A DNA stretch of 64,000 nt from the NCBI RefSeq assembly GCF_000152845.1, contig NZ_CH902584.1:4002008-4066007 (forward strand), in the 5' to 3' direction. The translations under genes were made by a program, and so were the position numbers. Of the stretch, positions 15,735-25,138 are shown one piece after another; the first letter of the stretch is position 1, and every line of letters begins with the position of its first letter. The notes beneath the pieces were generated by a model. It worked only from the letters and a program-made list of their open reading frames with translations. It was not told where the DNA came from and made no database searches. Origin of the DNA: Roseovarius sp. 217. Lineage in GTDB: Bacteria > Pseudomonadota > Alphaproteobacteria > Rhodobacterales > Rhodobacteraceae.

Positions 15735-15903
15735 CTTTACTCCCGCTGGTAGCGATTCTTTAGCGGCGCTCAGGGCACGCCTGCCCTAACCGTTCTTTGC
15801 GGCGGAAGCCAACAGAAGCTTTTCACGCCGATGCAGTTTGGGTTGGCAGCATGACGGAAACATCATTTTTTTGCCTCGCCTGCCCCTCATCGTTTCAAAA
15901 TCG

Positions 15904-15964
15904 CGTTGCTGTAAACTTCACTGTAATTCACTGCAAACTAAGTTGTCACGCTACACACGCTACA
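15904..15964. other. Probable right end of the Mu-like prophage
   Basis: Short repeats follow one another: GCTGTAAACTTCA, CTGTAATTCA, CTGCAAAC, about 10-13 bases apart. Two tandem copies of CACGCTACA (15947-15955 and 15956-15964) follow. Read from the outside on the minus strand the element starts TGTAGCGTG, in line with the TG...CA ends of Mu-like phages and arrays of transposase-binding sites. Host-like sequence begins right after. The left end and the 5-bp target duplication lie outside the window, so the exact border is unproven. Confidence 0.45.
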
Positions 15965-15990
15965 ACAAACCCCCTTTTCCCCATCCCCCC

Positions 15991-16013
15991 TTTGCAATAG
16001 TTCTGAAATAGTT
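15991..16013 (+). promoter_or_regulatory. Possible operator upstream of the valine-catabolism operon
   Basis: TTTGCAA (15991-15997) overlaps the first of two AATAGTT copies (15996-16002 and 16007-16013), spaced one helical turn apart, 40-65 bases before the acyl-CoA dehydrogenase start. The repeats could bind a regulator. No factor can be named from sequence. Confidence 0.3.
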
Positions 16014-16055
16014 GTTAATTAAACAGCCGTTCATTTCAGCGCAGAGGAGCCGCCG

Positions 16056-17198
16056 ATGGATTTCGCCCTTACCGAGGAACAGACTGCCATTTTCGACATG
16101 GCCCATGCCTTTGGACAGGACCGCATCGCGCCCCATGCCCGCGAATGGGAGAGGGCCGGCACCATCCCCAAGGACCTGTGGCCGGAAATCGCGGCGCTTG
16201 GCTTTGGCGGGCTCTATGTGAGCGAGGATGCGGGTGGCTCGGGCCTCTCACGCCTCGATGCGACGCTGGTGTTTGAGGCGCTCTCGATGGCCTGCCCCTC
16301 GGTCGCGGCGTTCCTGTCGATCCACAACATGTGCGCCAAGATGATCGACAAATTCGGCTCAGATGAGATGAAGTCGCGGGTGCTGCCCCGCGCGCTGACC
16401 ATGGAAACCGTCCTGTCCTACTGCCTGACCGAGCCCGGTTCCGGCTCTGACGCCGCAGCCCTCAAGACCCGCGCCGACCGCACCAATGAGGGCTACACGC
16501 TCAACGGCACCAAGGCCTTCATCTCGGGCGGGGGCTATTCTGACGCTTATGTCGTCATGGTCCGCACCGGCAGCGACGGCCCCAAGGGCATCTCAACCGT
16601 CTATGTCGAGGCTGGCACAGCGGGCCTCAGCTATGGCGGGCTCGAGGATAAAATGGGCTGGCGCAGCCAACCAACCCGGCAGGTGCAGTTTGACAATTGC
16701 AATATTTCTTCCGAAAATATGGTGGGAGAAGAGGGGAAAGGTTTCACTTATGCGATGTCCGGCCTTGATGGCGGGCGCCTCAACATCAGCGCTTGCTCGC
16801 TTGGTGCGGCTCAGCAGGGACTGACCCAAACTCTGCGCTATATGGCCGAGCGCAAGGCCTTTGGAAAGCCGATTGACCAGTTTCAAGCCCTCCAATTCCG
16901 ACTCGCCGACATGGAAATAGACCTCCAAGCCGCCCGCACCTTCCTCCGCCAAGCGGCGTGGAAGCTCGACAATGACGCCCCCGATGCCACCAAATTCTGC
17001 GCCATGGCCAAGAAATTCGTGACCGAAACCGGCAGCCGCGTCGTCAACCAATGCCTGCAACTGCATGGCGGCTACGGCTATCTCGCCGATTACGGCATCG
17101 AAAAACTGGTCCGCGACCTGCGCGTGCATGAAATCCTGGAGGGCACAAACGAGATCATGCGCCTCATCGTGGCGCGGCAAATGCTGGCGGGCCAATGA
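16056..17198 (+). CDS. Acyl-CoA dehydrogenase, probably isobutyryl-CoA dehydrogenase
   Basis: This 380-residue flavoprotein has the normal length of the family. It shows the FAD/substrate signatures CLTEPGSGSDAAALKT and GYTLNGTKAFISGGG, plus the C-terminal LQLHGGYGYLADYGIEKL and HEILEGTNEIM, whose Glu is the usual catalytic base. It oxidises a short branched acyl-CoA to the enoyl-CoA. The next two genes encode 3-hydroxyisobutyryl-CoA hydrolase and 3-hydroxyisobutyrate dehydrogenase, so isobutyryl-CoA from valine is the likely substrate. GAGGAG at 16044-16049 supports the start. Stop and next start overlap. Confidence 0.9.
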   Translation: MDFALTEEQTAIFDMAHAFGQDRIAPHAREWERAGTIPKDLWPEIAALGFGGLYVSEDAGGSGLSRLDATLVFEALSMACPSVAAFLSIHNMCAKMIDKFGSDEMKSRVLPRALTMETVLSYCLTEPGSGSDAAALKTRADRTNEGYTLNGTKAFISGGGYSDAYVVMVRTGSDGPKGISTVYVEAGTAGLSYGGLEDKMGWRSQPTRQVQFDNCNISSENMVGEEGKGFTYAMSGLDGGRLNISACSLGAAQQGLTQTLRYMAERKAFGKPIDQFQALQFRLADMEIDLQAARTFLRQAAWKLDNDAPDATKFCAMAKKFVTETGSRVVNQCLQLHGGYGYLADYGIEKLVRDLRVHEILEGTNEIMRLIVARQMLAGQ

Positions 17199-18244
17199 CC
17201 ACAGACATCTCGATCCGCAAAGAGGGGCGCGCCGGGCGTATCACCCTCACCCGCCCCAAGGCGCTGAATGCGCTCAGCTACGACATGGCCACGGCGATCG
17301 AGGCGGCGCTGGACGACTGGCGCACGGATGACGAAGTGGCCCTCATCCTGATCGACGCGACAGGGGATAAGGCCTTTTGCGCAGGCGGCGACATCCAGCA
17401 ACTCTACGACACCGGCCGCGCGGGCGATTTCGCCTTTGGCCGCCGCTTCTGGGCCGATGAATACCGCCTGAATGCCAAGATCGCGGGCTATCCCAAGCCC
17501 TATATCGCCCTGATGCAGGGCTTTGTCATGGGCGGCGGCGTGGGCATTTCCTGTCACGGGTCGCACCGCGTCACCTGCGAGAGCACGCAAATCGCCATGC
17601 CGGAATGCGGCATCGGCCTTGTGCCGGATGTGGGCGGCTCGCTGATCCTTGCCCGCGCGCCGGGGCGCTTGGGCGAATACCTCGGCACCACCGGCACGCG
17701 CATGGGACCGGATGACGCAATTCATGCCGGATTCGCAGATAGTTACGTGCCACAGCTCATGTGGCCCACCCTCACCGCCGCCCTGATCGAGACCGGAGAC
17801 CCGGCCGTTATCGCCGCCCATGCCGAGGCACCGCCGCCCGGCCCCCTGCGTGCCCTCACCCCCCAAATCGACCGCCATTTCAGCGGCGAGACCCTGCGCG
17901 ACATCGCCAACGCCTTGCGCGCCGAGGACAGCGATTTTGCCCGCGACACGCTCAAAACCCTGAGCCGCAATTCCCCCCTCTCGATGGCCTGCGCGGTCGA
18001 GATGATTCACCGCCTGCGCGGCCCCGCCGCCGATATCGGGCGCGCCCTTGGCCTTGAATACCGTTTCACCTATCGTGCGATGGAACAGGGCGATTTCCTT
18101 GAGGGCATTCGCGCCGCGATCATCGACAAGGACAGAAAACCAACTTGGAAACATGGGCTTGACAGCCTGCCGGACGTAGCCGTCGCGCAGATGCTGCAAC
18201 CCTTGGGCAAGAACGCCCTGACGCTGGAGGAGGCAAATACATGA
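17195..18244 (+). CDS. 3-hydroxyisobutyryl-CoA hydrolase (crotonase family)
   Basis: The 349-residue protein has the crotonase fold with KAFCAGGDIQQLYD and GFVMGGGVGISCHG forming the oxyanion hole, then MPECGIGLVPDVGGS. The length and the C-terminal segment GDFLEGIRAAIIDKDRKP distinguish the hydrolase from ordinary enoyl-CoA hydratases. It releases 3-hydroxyisobutyrate from its CoA ester in valine breakdown. It starts within the stop of the dehydrogenase gene and its own stop overlaps the mmsB start. No separate enoyl-CoA hydratase is in this operon, so that step must be supplied elsewhere. Confidence 0.88.
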   Translation: MTTDISIRKEGRAGRITLTRPKALNALSYDMATAIEAALDDWRTDDEVALILIDATGDKAFCAGGDIQQLYDTGRAGDFAFGRRFWADEYRLNAKIAGYPKPYIALMQGFVMGGGVGISCHGSHRVTCESTQIAMPECGIGLVPDVGGSLILARAPGRLGEYLGTTGTRMGPDDAIHAGFADSYVPQLMWPTLTAALIETGDPAVIAAHAEAPPPGPLRALTPQIDRHFSGETLRDIANALRAEDSDFARDTLKTLSRNSPLSMACAVEMIHRLRGPAADIGRALGLEYRFTYRAMEQGDFLEGIRAAIIDKDRKPTWKHGLDSLPDVAVAQMLQPLGKNALTLEEANT

Positions 18245-19113
18245 AAATCGGGTTTATCGGGCTGGGCAATATGGGTGCGCCGATGGCGGCCAATCTGGCC
18301 AAGGCGGGGCATGATGTCACCGGCTACGACATGGCCGAGGTCAGCATCGACGGCGTAACGATGGCCGCCAGCGCCGTTGACGCCGCCCGGGGCGCGGCAG
18401 TTGTCATTACCATGCTGCCCAACGGGTCCATCCTGCGCAAGGTCGCAGCCGAGGTGATCCCGGTCATGGACAAGGGCGCGGTTCTGCTTGACTGCTCCAC
18501 CGTCGATGTCGCCAGCGCCCGCGATGTCGCGGCTCAGGCGCAGACGGCGGGCCTCTCGGCCCTTGATGCGCCGGTGTCGGGCGGCGTCGGCGGGGCCACC
18601 GCAGGCACGCTCACCTTCATGGTGGGTGGCGATGAGGCTGGCTTTAACATCGCCCGAGACCTCTTTGATATCATGGGGCAAAAAGCGGTGCATTGCGGCC
18701 CTTCCGGCAATGGGCAGGCGGCCAAGATCTGCAACAACATGATCCTCGGCGTCACCATGATCGCCACCTGCGAGGCCTTTGCGCTCGCCGACAAACTGGG
18801 CCTCGACCGGCAGGCGATGTTCGACGTGGTCTCGACCTCTTCGGGCTATAGCTGGTCGATGAACGCCTATTGCCCGGCGCCCGGCGTGGGCCCCAAATCC
18901 CCCGCCGACAACGATTACAAACCGGGCTTTGCCGCCGACCTCATGCTCAAGGACCTGCGCCTCTCGCAACAGGCCGCCGAGGCGGCGGATGCCGACACCC
19001 CAATGGGTCGCGCCGCCTGTGATCTCTACGCGCAATTCGTGGAAAACGAGGATGGCAAGGGCCGCGATTTCTCGGCCATGCTGCCCCGGTTCGAGACGCG
19101 CGGGCGCGGCTGA
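18241..19113 (+). CDS. mmsB: 3-hydroxyisobutyrate dehydrogenase
   Basis: The 290-residue enzyme starts MKIGFIGLGNMGAPMAANL, the NAD-binding Rossmann signature of the 3-hydroxyacid dehydrogenases. It carries DAPVSGGVGGATAGTLTFMV and the catalytic lysine region GNGQAAKICNNM. It oxidises 3-hydroxyisobutyrate to methylmalonate semialdehyde. Start and stop overlap neighbouring genes. The next enzyme, mmsA, is not in the window. In relatives it often precedes the acyl-CoA dehydrogenase gene, where the prophage now lies. Confidence 0.93.
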   Translation: MKIGFIGLGNMGAPMAANLAKAGHDVTGYDMAEVSIDGVTMAASAVDAARGAAVVITMLPNGSILRKVAAEVIPVMDKGAVLLDCSTVDVASARDVAAQAQTAGLSALDAPVSGGVGGATAGTLTFMVGGDEAGFNIARDLFDIMGQKAVHCGPSGNGQAAKICNNMILGVTMIATCEAFALADKLGLDRQAMFDVVSTSSGYSWSMNAYCPAPGVGPKSPADNDYKPGFAADLMLKDLRLSQQAAEAADADTPMGRAACDLYAQFVENEDGKGRDFSAMLPRFETRGRG

Positions 19114-19766
19114 TGGCGTGGGTGGCGCGCGCCCCCGGCCTGCCGCCGCTCGACCCCGAGGCCATCGCCCTCCTTGACCGCATGACGCCGATGACCGCCC
19201 CGGCGGGCACCGTGCTCTTTCACCCCGGCGACACCGTCAAGGGCTTTGTCATCATGCTCTCGGGCCGGGTCGAGGTTTATCTCACCGGCGCGTCGGGCCG
19301 TGAACTCCTGCTCTACGCCGTCGAGCCGGGGCAAAGCTGCGTGCAATCCACCCTTGGCCTGATGGGCGGTGACGCCTATTCCGGCGAGGCGATCACCCGC
19401 ACCGCTTCCGAACTGGTGCTGGTTCCCCGCGACACCTTTCTGCACCTCATGGACCTCTCCGATGGCTTTCGCCATTTCGTCTTTGCGGCCTTCGCGCAAC
19501 GCCTGCAATCCATGATGCACCTGCTCGACCGCGTGGCGTTTCAGCGCATCGAAACCCGCCTTGCGCAATGCCTGCTTGACCGGGCGACGGGCGATACCCT
19601 GCGCGCCACCCATGCCGAGATTGCGGTGATGATCGGCTCCGCCCGCGAGGTCGTGTCGCGTCGCCTCGATGCGCTCGCCCGGCGCGGTATCGTGGCGATT
19701 GAGCGCGGCATGGTCCGCATTCTCGACGCCGAAACCCTGTCCGAGATTGCCGAAAGCACCGAGTAA
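19113..19766 (+). CDS. Crp/Fnr-family transcriptional regulator
   Basis: The 217-residue protein has an N-terminal cyclic-nucleotide-type beta barrel (GTVLFHPGDTVKGFVIMLSG with a following FRHFVF dimer helix) and a C-terminal winged helix with THAEIAVMIGSAREVVSRRL as recognition segment. There is no Fnr-type cysteine cluster, so it does not look like an oxygen sensor. Its ATG shares one base with the mmsB stop, so it is probably transcribed with the valine genes and may regulate them. Ligand and targets are unknown. Confidence 0.85.
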   Translation: MAWVARAPGLPPLDPEAIALLDRMTPMTAPAGTVLFHPGDTVKGFVIMLSGRVEVYLTGASGRELLLYAVEPGQSCVQSTLGLMGGDAYSGEAITRTASELVLVPRDTFLHLMDLSDGFRHFVFAAFAQRLQSMMHLLDRVAFQRIETRLAQCLLDRATGDTLRATHAEIAVMIGSAREVVSRRLDALARRGIVAIERGMVRILDAETLSEIAESTE

Positions 19767-19893
19767 GCGCACCCATGAGGCCAATCCGGCCCCCCACATA
19801 AGACCAGCGCAATCTTGCCCCTTCCCCTTGCCCTCTGCTGCGATATGTTGCACGACGATACCTGAGAAACGACCCGATTGAAGGACCGGCGCA

Positions 19894-20880
19894 ATGGCTG
19901 ACGGAACGATGGACATCAACGCAAAACCGACCGAAGAAATCTCTGTCCGCGAGATCTTTGGCATCGACACGGACATGATCGTCAAAGGTTTTGCCGAGCG
20001 TACCGAGCGCGTGCCGGAATTCGACTCGACCTATAAATTCGATCCCGACACCACACTCGCGATCCTCGCCGGGTTTTCCCACAACCGCCGCGTGATGATC
20101 CAAGGCTATCACGGCACCGGCAAATCAACCCATATCGAACAGGTCGCCGCCCGCCTCAACTGGCCCTGCGTGCGCGTCAACCTCGACAGCCACATCAGCC
20201 GGATCGACCTCATCGGCAAGGACGCGATCAAACTGCGCGACGGCGTGCAGGTGACCGAATTCCACGAGGGCATTCTGCCTTGGGCGCTGCGCAACCCGAC
20301 CGCCATCGTGTTCGACGAATATGACGCAGGCCGCGCCGATGTGATGTTCGTGATCCAGCGCGTGCTCGAGGCGGATGGCAAGCTGACGCTTCTGGACCAG
20401 AACGAGGTGATCGCGCCCAACCCCTATTTCCGCCTCTTCGCTACGGCCAATACCGTGGGTCTGGGCGACACCACCGGGCTCTATCATGGAACCCAGCAGA
20501 TCAACCAGGGTCAGATGGACCGCTGGTCGCTTGTGGCCACGCTCAACTACCTCAGCCATGACGCCGAAACCGCCATCGTGCTGGCCAAGAACCCGCTCTA
20601 CAACACCGCAGACGGGCGCAAGACCATCAGCCGCATGGTGACGGTTGCCGATCTCTCGCGCACCGCCTTCATGAATGGCGAACTCTCCACCGTGATGAGC
20701 CCCCGCACCGTGATCGCATGGGCGCAGAACGCCACCATCTTCCGCAATGTGGGCTATGCCTTCCGGCTGACCTTCCTCAACAAATGCGATGAATTGGAGC
20801 GTCAGACCGTCGCCGAATTCTATCAGCGCTGCTTTGACGAAGAACTGCCCGAAAGCGCTGCGAATGTGAAAGTGCGATAG
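19894..20880 (+). CDS. cobS: Aerobic cobaltochelatase subunit CobS
   Basis: The 328-residue AAA+ protein contains Walker [35 protein letters not shown], Walker [19 protein letters not shown] and sensor-type motifs, with the standard CobS length. CobS and CobT hydrolyse ATP to drive cobalt insertion by CobN into hydrogenobyrinic acid diamide in the oxygen-dependent B12 pathway. GAAGGA lies before the start. cobT follows after 25 bases. cobN is not in the window. Confidence 0.95.
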   Translation: MADGTMDINAKPTEEISVREIFGIDTDMIVKGFAERTERVPEFDSTYKFDPDTTLAILAGFSHNRRVMIQGYHGTGKSTHIEQVAARLNWPCVRVNLDSHISRIDLIGKDAIKLRDGVQVTEFHEGILPWALRNPTAIVFDEYDAGRADVMFVIQRVLEADGKLTLLDQNEVIAPNPYFRLFATANTVGLGDTTGLYHGTQQINQGQMDRWSLVATLNYLSHDAETAIVLAKNPLYNTADGRKTISRMVTVADLSRTAFMNGELSTVMSPRTVIAWAQNATIFRNVGYAFRLTFLNKCDELERQTVAEFYQRCFDEELPESAANVKVR

Positions 20881-20905
20881 CCCGCTGGGCGTCAGGGATA
20901 CCCCG

Positions 20906-22783
20906 ATGAACAAACCCACCGACAACCCCGCCGATCCGTTCAAAAAGGCGCTCGCCAACGCCACCAAGGTGATGGCGGACGACAAGGAACTGACCGTCAG
21001 CTATTCGGTGGACCCCAGCGGCATCTCGGGCGAGGCCATGCGCCTGCCGCAGGTCTCCCGCCGGATGTCGCGCGAAGAGGTGCTCTTGGCGCGCGGCACC
21101 GCCGATGCGCTAGCCCTGCGGCATAAATTCCACGACGCGGGCACCCATGCCCGCTACGCGCCCCCCGGCGACATGGCGCGCGACCTATATGAGTCGATGG
21201 AAACCGCCCGCTGCGAGGCGGTGGGTGCCCGTGACATGCCCGGCACCGCCACCAATATCGACGCCAAGATCGCGCAGGACGCCAATCGCTTGGGGTTCGA
21301 GCGGATCACCTCCACCGCTGACGCCCCCCTGCCCGCCGCCGCAGGCTATCTCATCCGCCATCTCGCCACGGGCCGCGACATGCCCGCAGGTGCGCAAAAC
21401 GTCATGGACCTGTGGCGCGGTTTCATAGAGGAACAGGCGGGCGGCACCCTCGACGCGCTTCAGGACACGCTCGCCGACCAGACCGCTTTCGCCAAATTCG
21501 CCCGCCGGATCATCGAGGATCTGGGCTATGGCGATCAGTTGGGCGATGATCCCGACAGCATGGATGACGACCAGCAGGACGAGGCCGAAGACTCCGGCGA
21601 CGAGCAGGAAGAGCCCGACAGCTCTGGTCAGGACGACAGCGACGAGACGGAGGCCGAAGCCGATCCCGAACGGTCACAAGATGAACAGCGGGACGCAGCT
21701 CAGGCCCAGGTCAGCATGGAGGACATGGCCGACGAGGACATGCAGGACGAGACCGAGCTGCCCGAAGGCGAGGCCCCGCTGGAGCCGCCCGCCCCACATC
21801 CTGTATCCGATGCCGACCCGAATTACGCAATTTACAATGCCGATTTCGACGAGGAGATCCGCGCCGAGGATCTGGCCGACCCGATTGAGCTGGAACGCCT
21901 GCGCGCCTATCTCGATCAACAGCTTGAGCCACTCAAGGGCGCAGTGAGCCGCCTTGCCAACAAACTGCAACGCCGCCTTCAGGCGCAGCAGAGCCGGTCT
22001 TGGGAATTCGACCGCGAAGAGGGCATCTTGGATGCAGGCCGGTTGGCGCGTGTGGTGGCCAACCCCACCACACCGCTCAGCTTCAAGGTGGAAAAGGATA
22101 CAGAATTCCGCGACACGATGGTGACGCTGCTTCTCGACAATTCCGGCTCGATGCGGGGCCGCCCCATCTCGATTGCCGCCATCTGCGCCGATGTTCTGGC
22201 CCGCACCCTGGAACGCTGCTCGGTCAAGGTCGAAATCCTCGGCTTCACCACCCGCGCGTGGAAAGGTGGGCAGAGCCGCGAAAAATGGCTCGCCGAAGGC
22301 CGCCCGCAATTGCCCGGCCGCCTCAATGACCTGCGCCACATCGTCTACAAATCCGCCGACGCTCCCATGCGCCGGACCCGCGACAATCTCGGGCTGATGA
22401 TGAAAGAGGGGCTGCTCAAGGAAAACATCGACGGCGAAGCGCTGGAATGGGCGCACCGCCGTATGGTGGCCCGCAAGGAGGCGCGCAAGATTCTGATGGT
22501 GATCTCCGACGGCGCGCCGGTCGACGACAGCACCCTCTCCGTCAACCCCGCCAACTACTTGGAAAAACACCTGCGCGATGTGATCGCCATGGTCGAGCGC
22601 CGCAAACAGGTCGAACTGCTGGCCATCGGCATCGGCCATGACGTCACGCGCTATTATCAGCGCGCCGTGACCATCACCGACGCCGACCAACTGGCAGGCG
22701 CCATGACCGAACAACTGGCCGCGCTCTTTGATAGCGACCCCCGCGCCCGCGCACGGTTCATGGGAATACGCCGCGCCAGCTGA
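20906..22783 (+). CDS. cobT: Aerobic cobaltochelatase subunit CobT
   Basis: The 625-residue protein has a conserved N-terminal part, then a very acidic linker around residues 215-300 rich in Asp/Glu/Gln. A von Willebrand A domain follows, with the metal site [15 protein letters not shown] near residue 411. This domain order and length are typical of CobT, which pairs with the CobS AAA+ ring. It is cotranscribed with cobS. It supports cobalamin supply for the methylmalonyl-CoA mutase encoded downstream. Confidence 0.95.
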   Translation: MNKPTDNPADPFKKALANATKVMADDKELTVSYSVDPSGISGEAMRLPQVSRRMSREEVLLARGTADALALRHKFHDAGTHARYAPPGDMARDLYESMETARCEAVGARDMPGTATNIDAKIAQDANRLGFERITSTADAPLPAAAGYLIRHLATGRDMPAGAQNVMDLWRGFIEEQAGGTLDALQDTLADQTAFAKFARRIIEDLGYGDQLGDDPDSMDDDQQDEAEDSGDEQEEPDSSGQDDSDETEAEADPERSQDEQRDAAQAQVSMEDMADEDMQDETELPEGEAPLEPPAPHPVSDADPNYAIYNADFDEEIRAEDLADPIELERLRAYLDQQLEPLKGAVSRLANKLQRRLQAQQSRSWEFDREEGILDAGRLARVVANPTTPLSFKVEKDTEFRDTMVTLLLDNSGSMRGRPISIAAICADVLARTLERCSVKVEILGFTTRAWKGGQSREKWLAEGRPQLPGRLNDLRHIVYKSADAPMRRTRDNLGLMMKEGLLKENIDGEALEWAHRRMVARKEARKILMVISDGAPVDDSTLSVNPANYLEKHLRDVIAMVERRKQVELLAIGIGHDVTRYYQRAVTITDADQLAGAMTEQLAALFDSDPRARARFMGIRRAS

Positions 22784-22793
22784 TCCGGCCTGG

Positions 22794-22860
22794 CTTCATC
22801 TGGCCCAAAATACTTCGGGGGAGTCCCGGACAGGGTCCGGGACGGGGGCAGCGCCCCCAT
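22794..22860 (+). repeat. Intergenic palindromic repeat, copy 1
   Basis: CTTCATCTGGCCC is followed by AAAATACTTCGGGGG, then two GC palindromes (GTCCCGGACAGGGTCCGGGAC and a GGGGGC/GCCCCC hairpin). The motif recurs at 28302-28362 and, reversed relative to transcription, at 53136-53172. It lies directly after cobT and could serve as a transcription terminator or mRNA 3' end. Confidence 0.7.
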
Positions 22861-22900
22861 CCCTCGACACCACGACTCGCACAGCCCCGCAGGAGGCCCC

Positions 22901-24703
22901 ATGTTTCAGTCCTTCACCGAAACCGCCCGCCCCGATCAAGGTCCGCCCCGCCTCGAGGCGCTGCGCCGTGCCATGGCCGATGCCGGGCTGGCGGGGTGGC
23001 TGGTGCCGCGCGCCGATGCCCATCAGGGCGAATATGTCGCCGCCTGCGATGACCGGCTCGCGTGGCTCACCGGCTTTACCGGCTCTGCCGGGTTCTGCGC
23101 GGCGCTGGCAGATGCGGCGGGGGTCTTCACGGACGGTCGCTACCGGGTGCAGGTGCGTGCGCAGGTCGATACCGGCCATTTCACAGCCGTGGATTGGCCC
23201 GAAACCCGCCTTGGGCCTTGGCTCAGGCAGCATCTGCCAGAGGGCGGAACGGTGGGTTTTGATCCTTGGCTCTATACGCCGGAACAGATCGAGGCGCTGA
23301 CCGAAGCCCTGACAGGCAGCGCAATCCATCTCACCTCTCACACCAACCTGATCGACGCTGTCTGGCCTGACCGCCCCGCCCCTCCGCAGGGTGCCATCAC
23401 CCCTTGGCCCGACAGCCTCGCAGGGGCCAGCCATGCCGAGAAACGCGCAGCCTTGGCGGAAACCCTGCGCAAAGCAGGCCAAAGATCGGCGGTTATCACC
23501 CTCACAGATTCCATTGCTTGGCTCTTCAACATCCGGGGCTGTGACATTCCGCGCAATCCGGTGGCGCAGGGCTTTGCCATCATACATGACACCGGGCACG
23601 CCACCTTCTTCACCGACCCCGCTAAACTTGATGCCACCGCCCGCACGCATCTGGGCGACGCGGTGACGCTCGCGCCGCCCGACGCCTTCGAGACAGCCCT
23701 TGCCGCCCTCCCCGGCCCGGTGCGCCTCGACCGCGCCAACGTGCCGCTGCGTGTGGTGCAGGTGCTGGATGCCGCCGGCGTCGCCCATCAATGGGGCGCC
23801 GATCCCTGCATCCTGCCCAAGGCGCGCAAGACGCAAGCCGAAATCACCGCCACCCGCATCGCCCATCTGCGCGATGGGGCCGCCATGTGCGAATTTCTGG
23901 CGTGGTTCGACGCGCAGCCCCCCGGCACGCTCACCGAAATCGACGTGGCGCGGCGGCTCGAGGCGTGTCGCGCGGCCACCGGCCAGCTTTTGGACATCAG
24001 CTTTGACACAATCGCCGGGTCCGGCCCCAATGGCGCGCTGCCGCATTACCGCGTGAGCGAGGCAAGCAACCGGACGCTTGTAGACGGCGACCTCCTCGTG
24101 CTCGACAGCGGCGGGCAGTATCTCGACGGCACCACCGACATCACCCGGACCCTGCCCGTGGGCATCCCCGGCGCGGACGAGCGCGCCGCCTTCACCCGCG
24201 TGCTGCAAGGCATGATCGCCATCTCGCGGCTGCGGTTTCCGCGCGGTCTTGCAGGACGCGATCTCGACGCTATCGCACGCTACCCCCTCTGGCTGGCCGA
24301 TCAGGACTACGCCCATGGCACCGGCCACGGCGTCGGCGTGTATCTTTGCGTGCACGAAGGCCCGCAACGCCTCTCGCGCCTCTCCGAGGTGCCGCTTGAG
24401 CCGGGCATGATTTTGTCGAACGAGCCGGGCTATTACCGAGAGGGCGCCTTCGGCATCCGAATCGAGAATCTCATCGTCGTGACGGCGCTCGATCCCCTGC
24501 CCGGCGGCGACGGGGTCACGCAGTTTGGGTTCGAAACACTGACCTATACCCCGCTGGATACGCGCCTCATCGACGCCGATCTGCTGACAAAACCGGAACG
24601 CGACTGGCTCAATACCTATCACACCGCCTGCCGCGACAAGATTGGCCCTCTGCTTTCGGCCCCGGCGCGGCTATGGTTGGATAAAGTAACGCAGACAAGC
24701 TGA
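22901..24703 (+). CDS. Aminopeptidase P family protein (M24B metallopeptidase)
   Basis: The 600-residue protein has two creatinase-type N-terminal domains and a C-terminal pita-bread domain. Metal ligands are visible in DSGGQYLDGTTDITRT (two Asp), GTGHGVGVYLCVHE (His), SNEPGYYREGAFGIRIEN (Glu). It removes N-terminal residues before proline in the cytoplasm, using Mn or similar metals. Length agrees with the long three-domain form of the family. It follows cobT after the palindromic repeat and seems to be an independent unit. Confidence 0.9.
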   Translation: MFQSFTETARPDQGPPRLEALRRAMADAGLAGWLVPRADAHQGEYVAACDDRLAWLTGFTGSAGFCAALADAAGVFTDGRYRVQVRAQVDTGHFTAVDWPETRLGPWLRQHLPEGGTVGFDPWLYTPEQIEALTEALTGSAIHLTSHTNLIDAVWPDRPAPPQGAITPWPDSLAGASHAEKRAALAETLRKAGQRSAVITLTDSIAWLFNIRGCDIPRNPVAQGFAIIHDTGHATFFTDPAKLDATARTHLGDAVTLAPPDAFETALAALPGPVRLDRANVPLRVVQVLDAAGVAHQWGADPCILPKARKTQAEITATRIAHLRDGAAMCEFLAWFDAQPPGTLTEIDVARRLEACRAATGQLLDISFDTIAGSGPNGALPHYRVSEASNRTLVDGDLLVLDSGGQYLDGTTDITRTLPVGIPGADERAAFTRVLQGMIAISRLRFPRGLAGRDLDAIARYPLWLADQDYAHGTGHGVGVYLCVHEGPQRLSRLSEVPLEPGMILSNEPGYYREGAFGIRIENLIVVTALDPLPGGDGVTQFGFETLTYTPLDTRLIDADLLTKPERDWLNTYHTACRDKIGPLLSAPARLWLDKVTQTS

Positions 24704-24766
24704 CATATTCCTGTTAGATTTCTGCGTCAGACCAAGATCAAGACGACGTAACAAGGGGGATGGACG

Positions 24767-25108
24767 ATGGCACGAATAACGATTCGCAAGGCACAGGGCA
24801 CATGGACGGTCCGCGCGGGCGGTGCCGTTCTGGGCGAGAGCCGCAATGCACTGGAACTCACCGAAGGCGATTATCCTTTCGTGATCTATTTCCCGCGCGA
24901 GGACATCGCCATGGCCTTTCTCGACGAGAGTGAACAGTTCAGCCATTGCCCCTACAAGGGTGACGCGCGCTACTACTCGATCATCACCAAGAGCCAGACG
25001 TTGCAAAACGCCGCATGGAGCTATGAATCCCCAAAACCAGAGGTGGCCGAGATCAAGGATCACATCGCCTTTTATGCCAGCGATACCGTCACTGTGGAAC
25101 GGGTCTGA
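24767..25108 (+). CDS. DUF427 family protein
   Basis: This 113-residue protein matches the DUF427 layout: a beta-rich body with VRAGGAVLGESRNALELTEG and YPFVIYFPREDI, then FSHCPYKGDARYYSI and AFYASDTVTVERV. The family is small, cytosolic and of unknown function. It has AAGGGGGAT before its start. The gene is monocistronic and converges with the ClC gene, which ends 31 bases away. Confidence 0.85.
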   Translation: MARITIRKAQGTWTVRAGGAVLGESRNALELTEGDYPFVIYFPREDIAMAFLDESEQFSHCPYKGDARYYSIITKSQTLQNAAWSYESPKPEVAEIKDHIAFYASDTVTVERV

Positions 25109-25138
25109 GCCTGCGGGCCAAGCGGCGCGAAACAAGCC

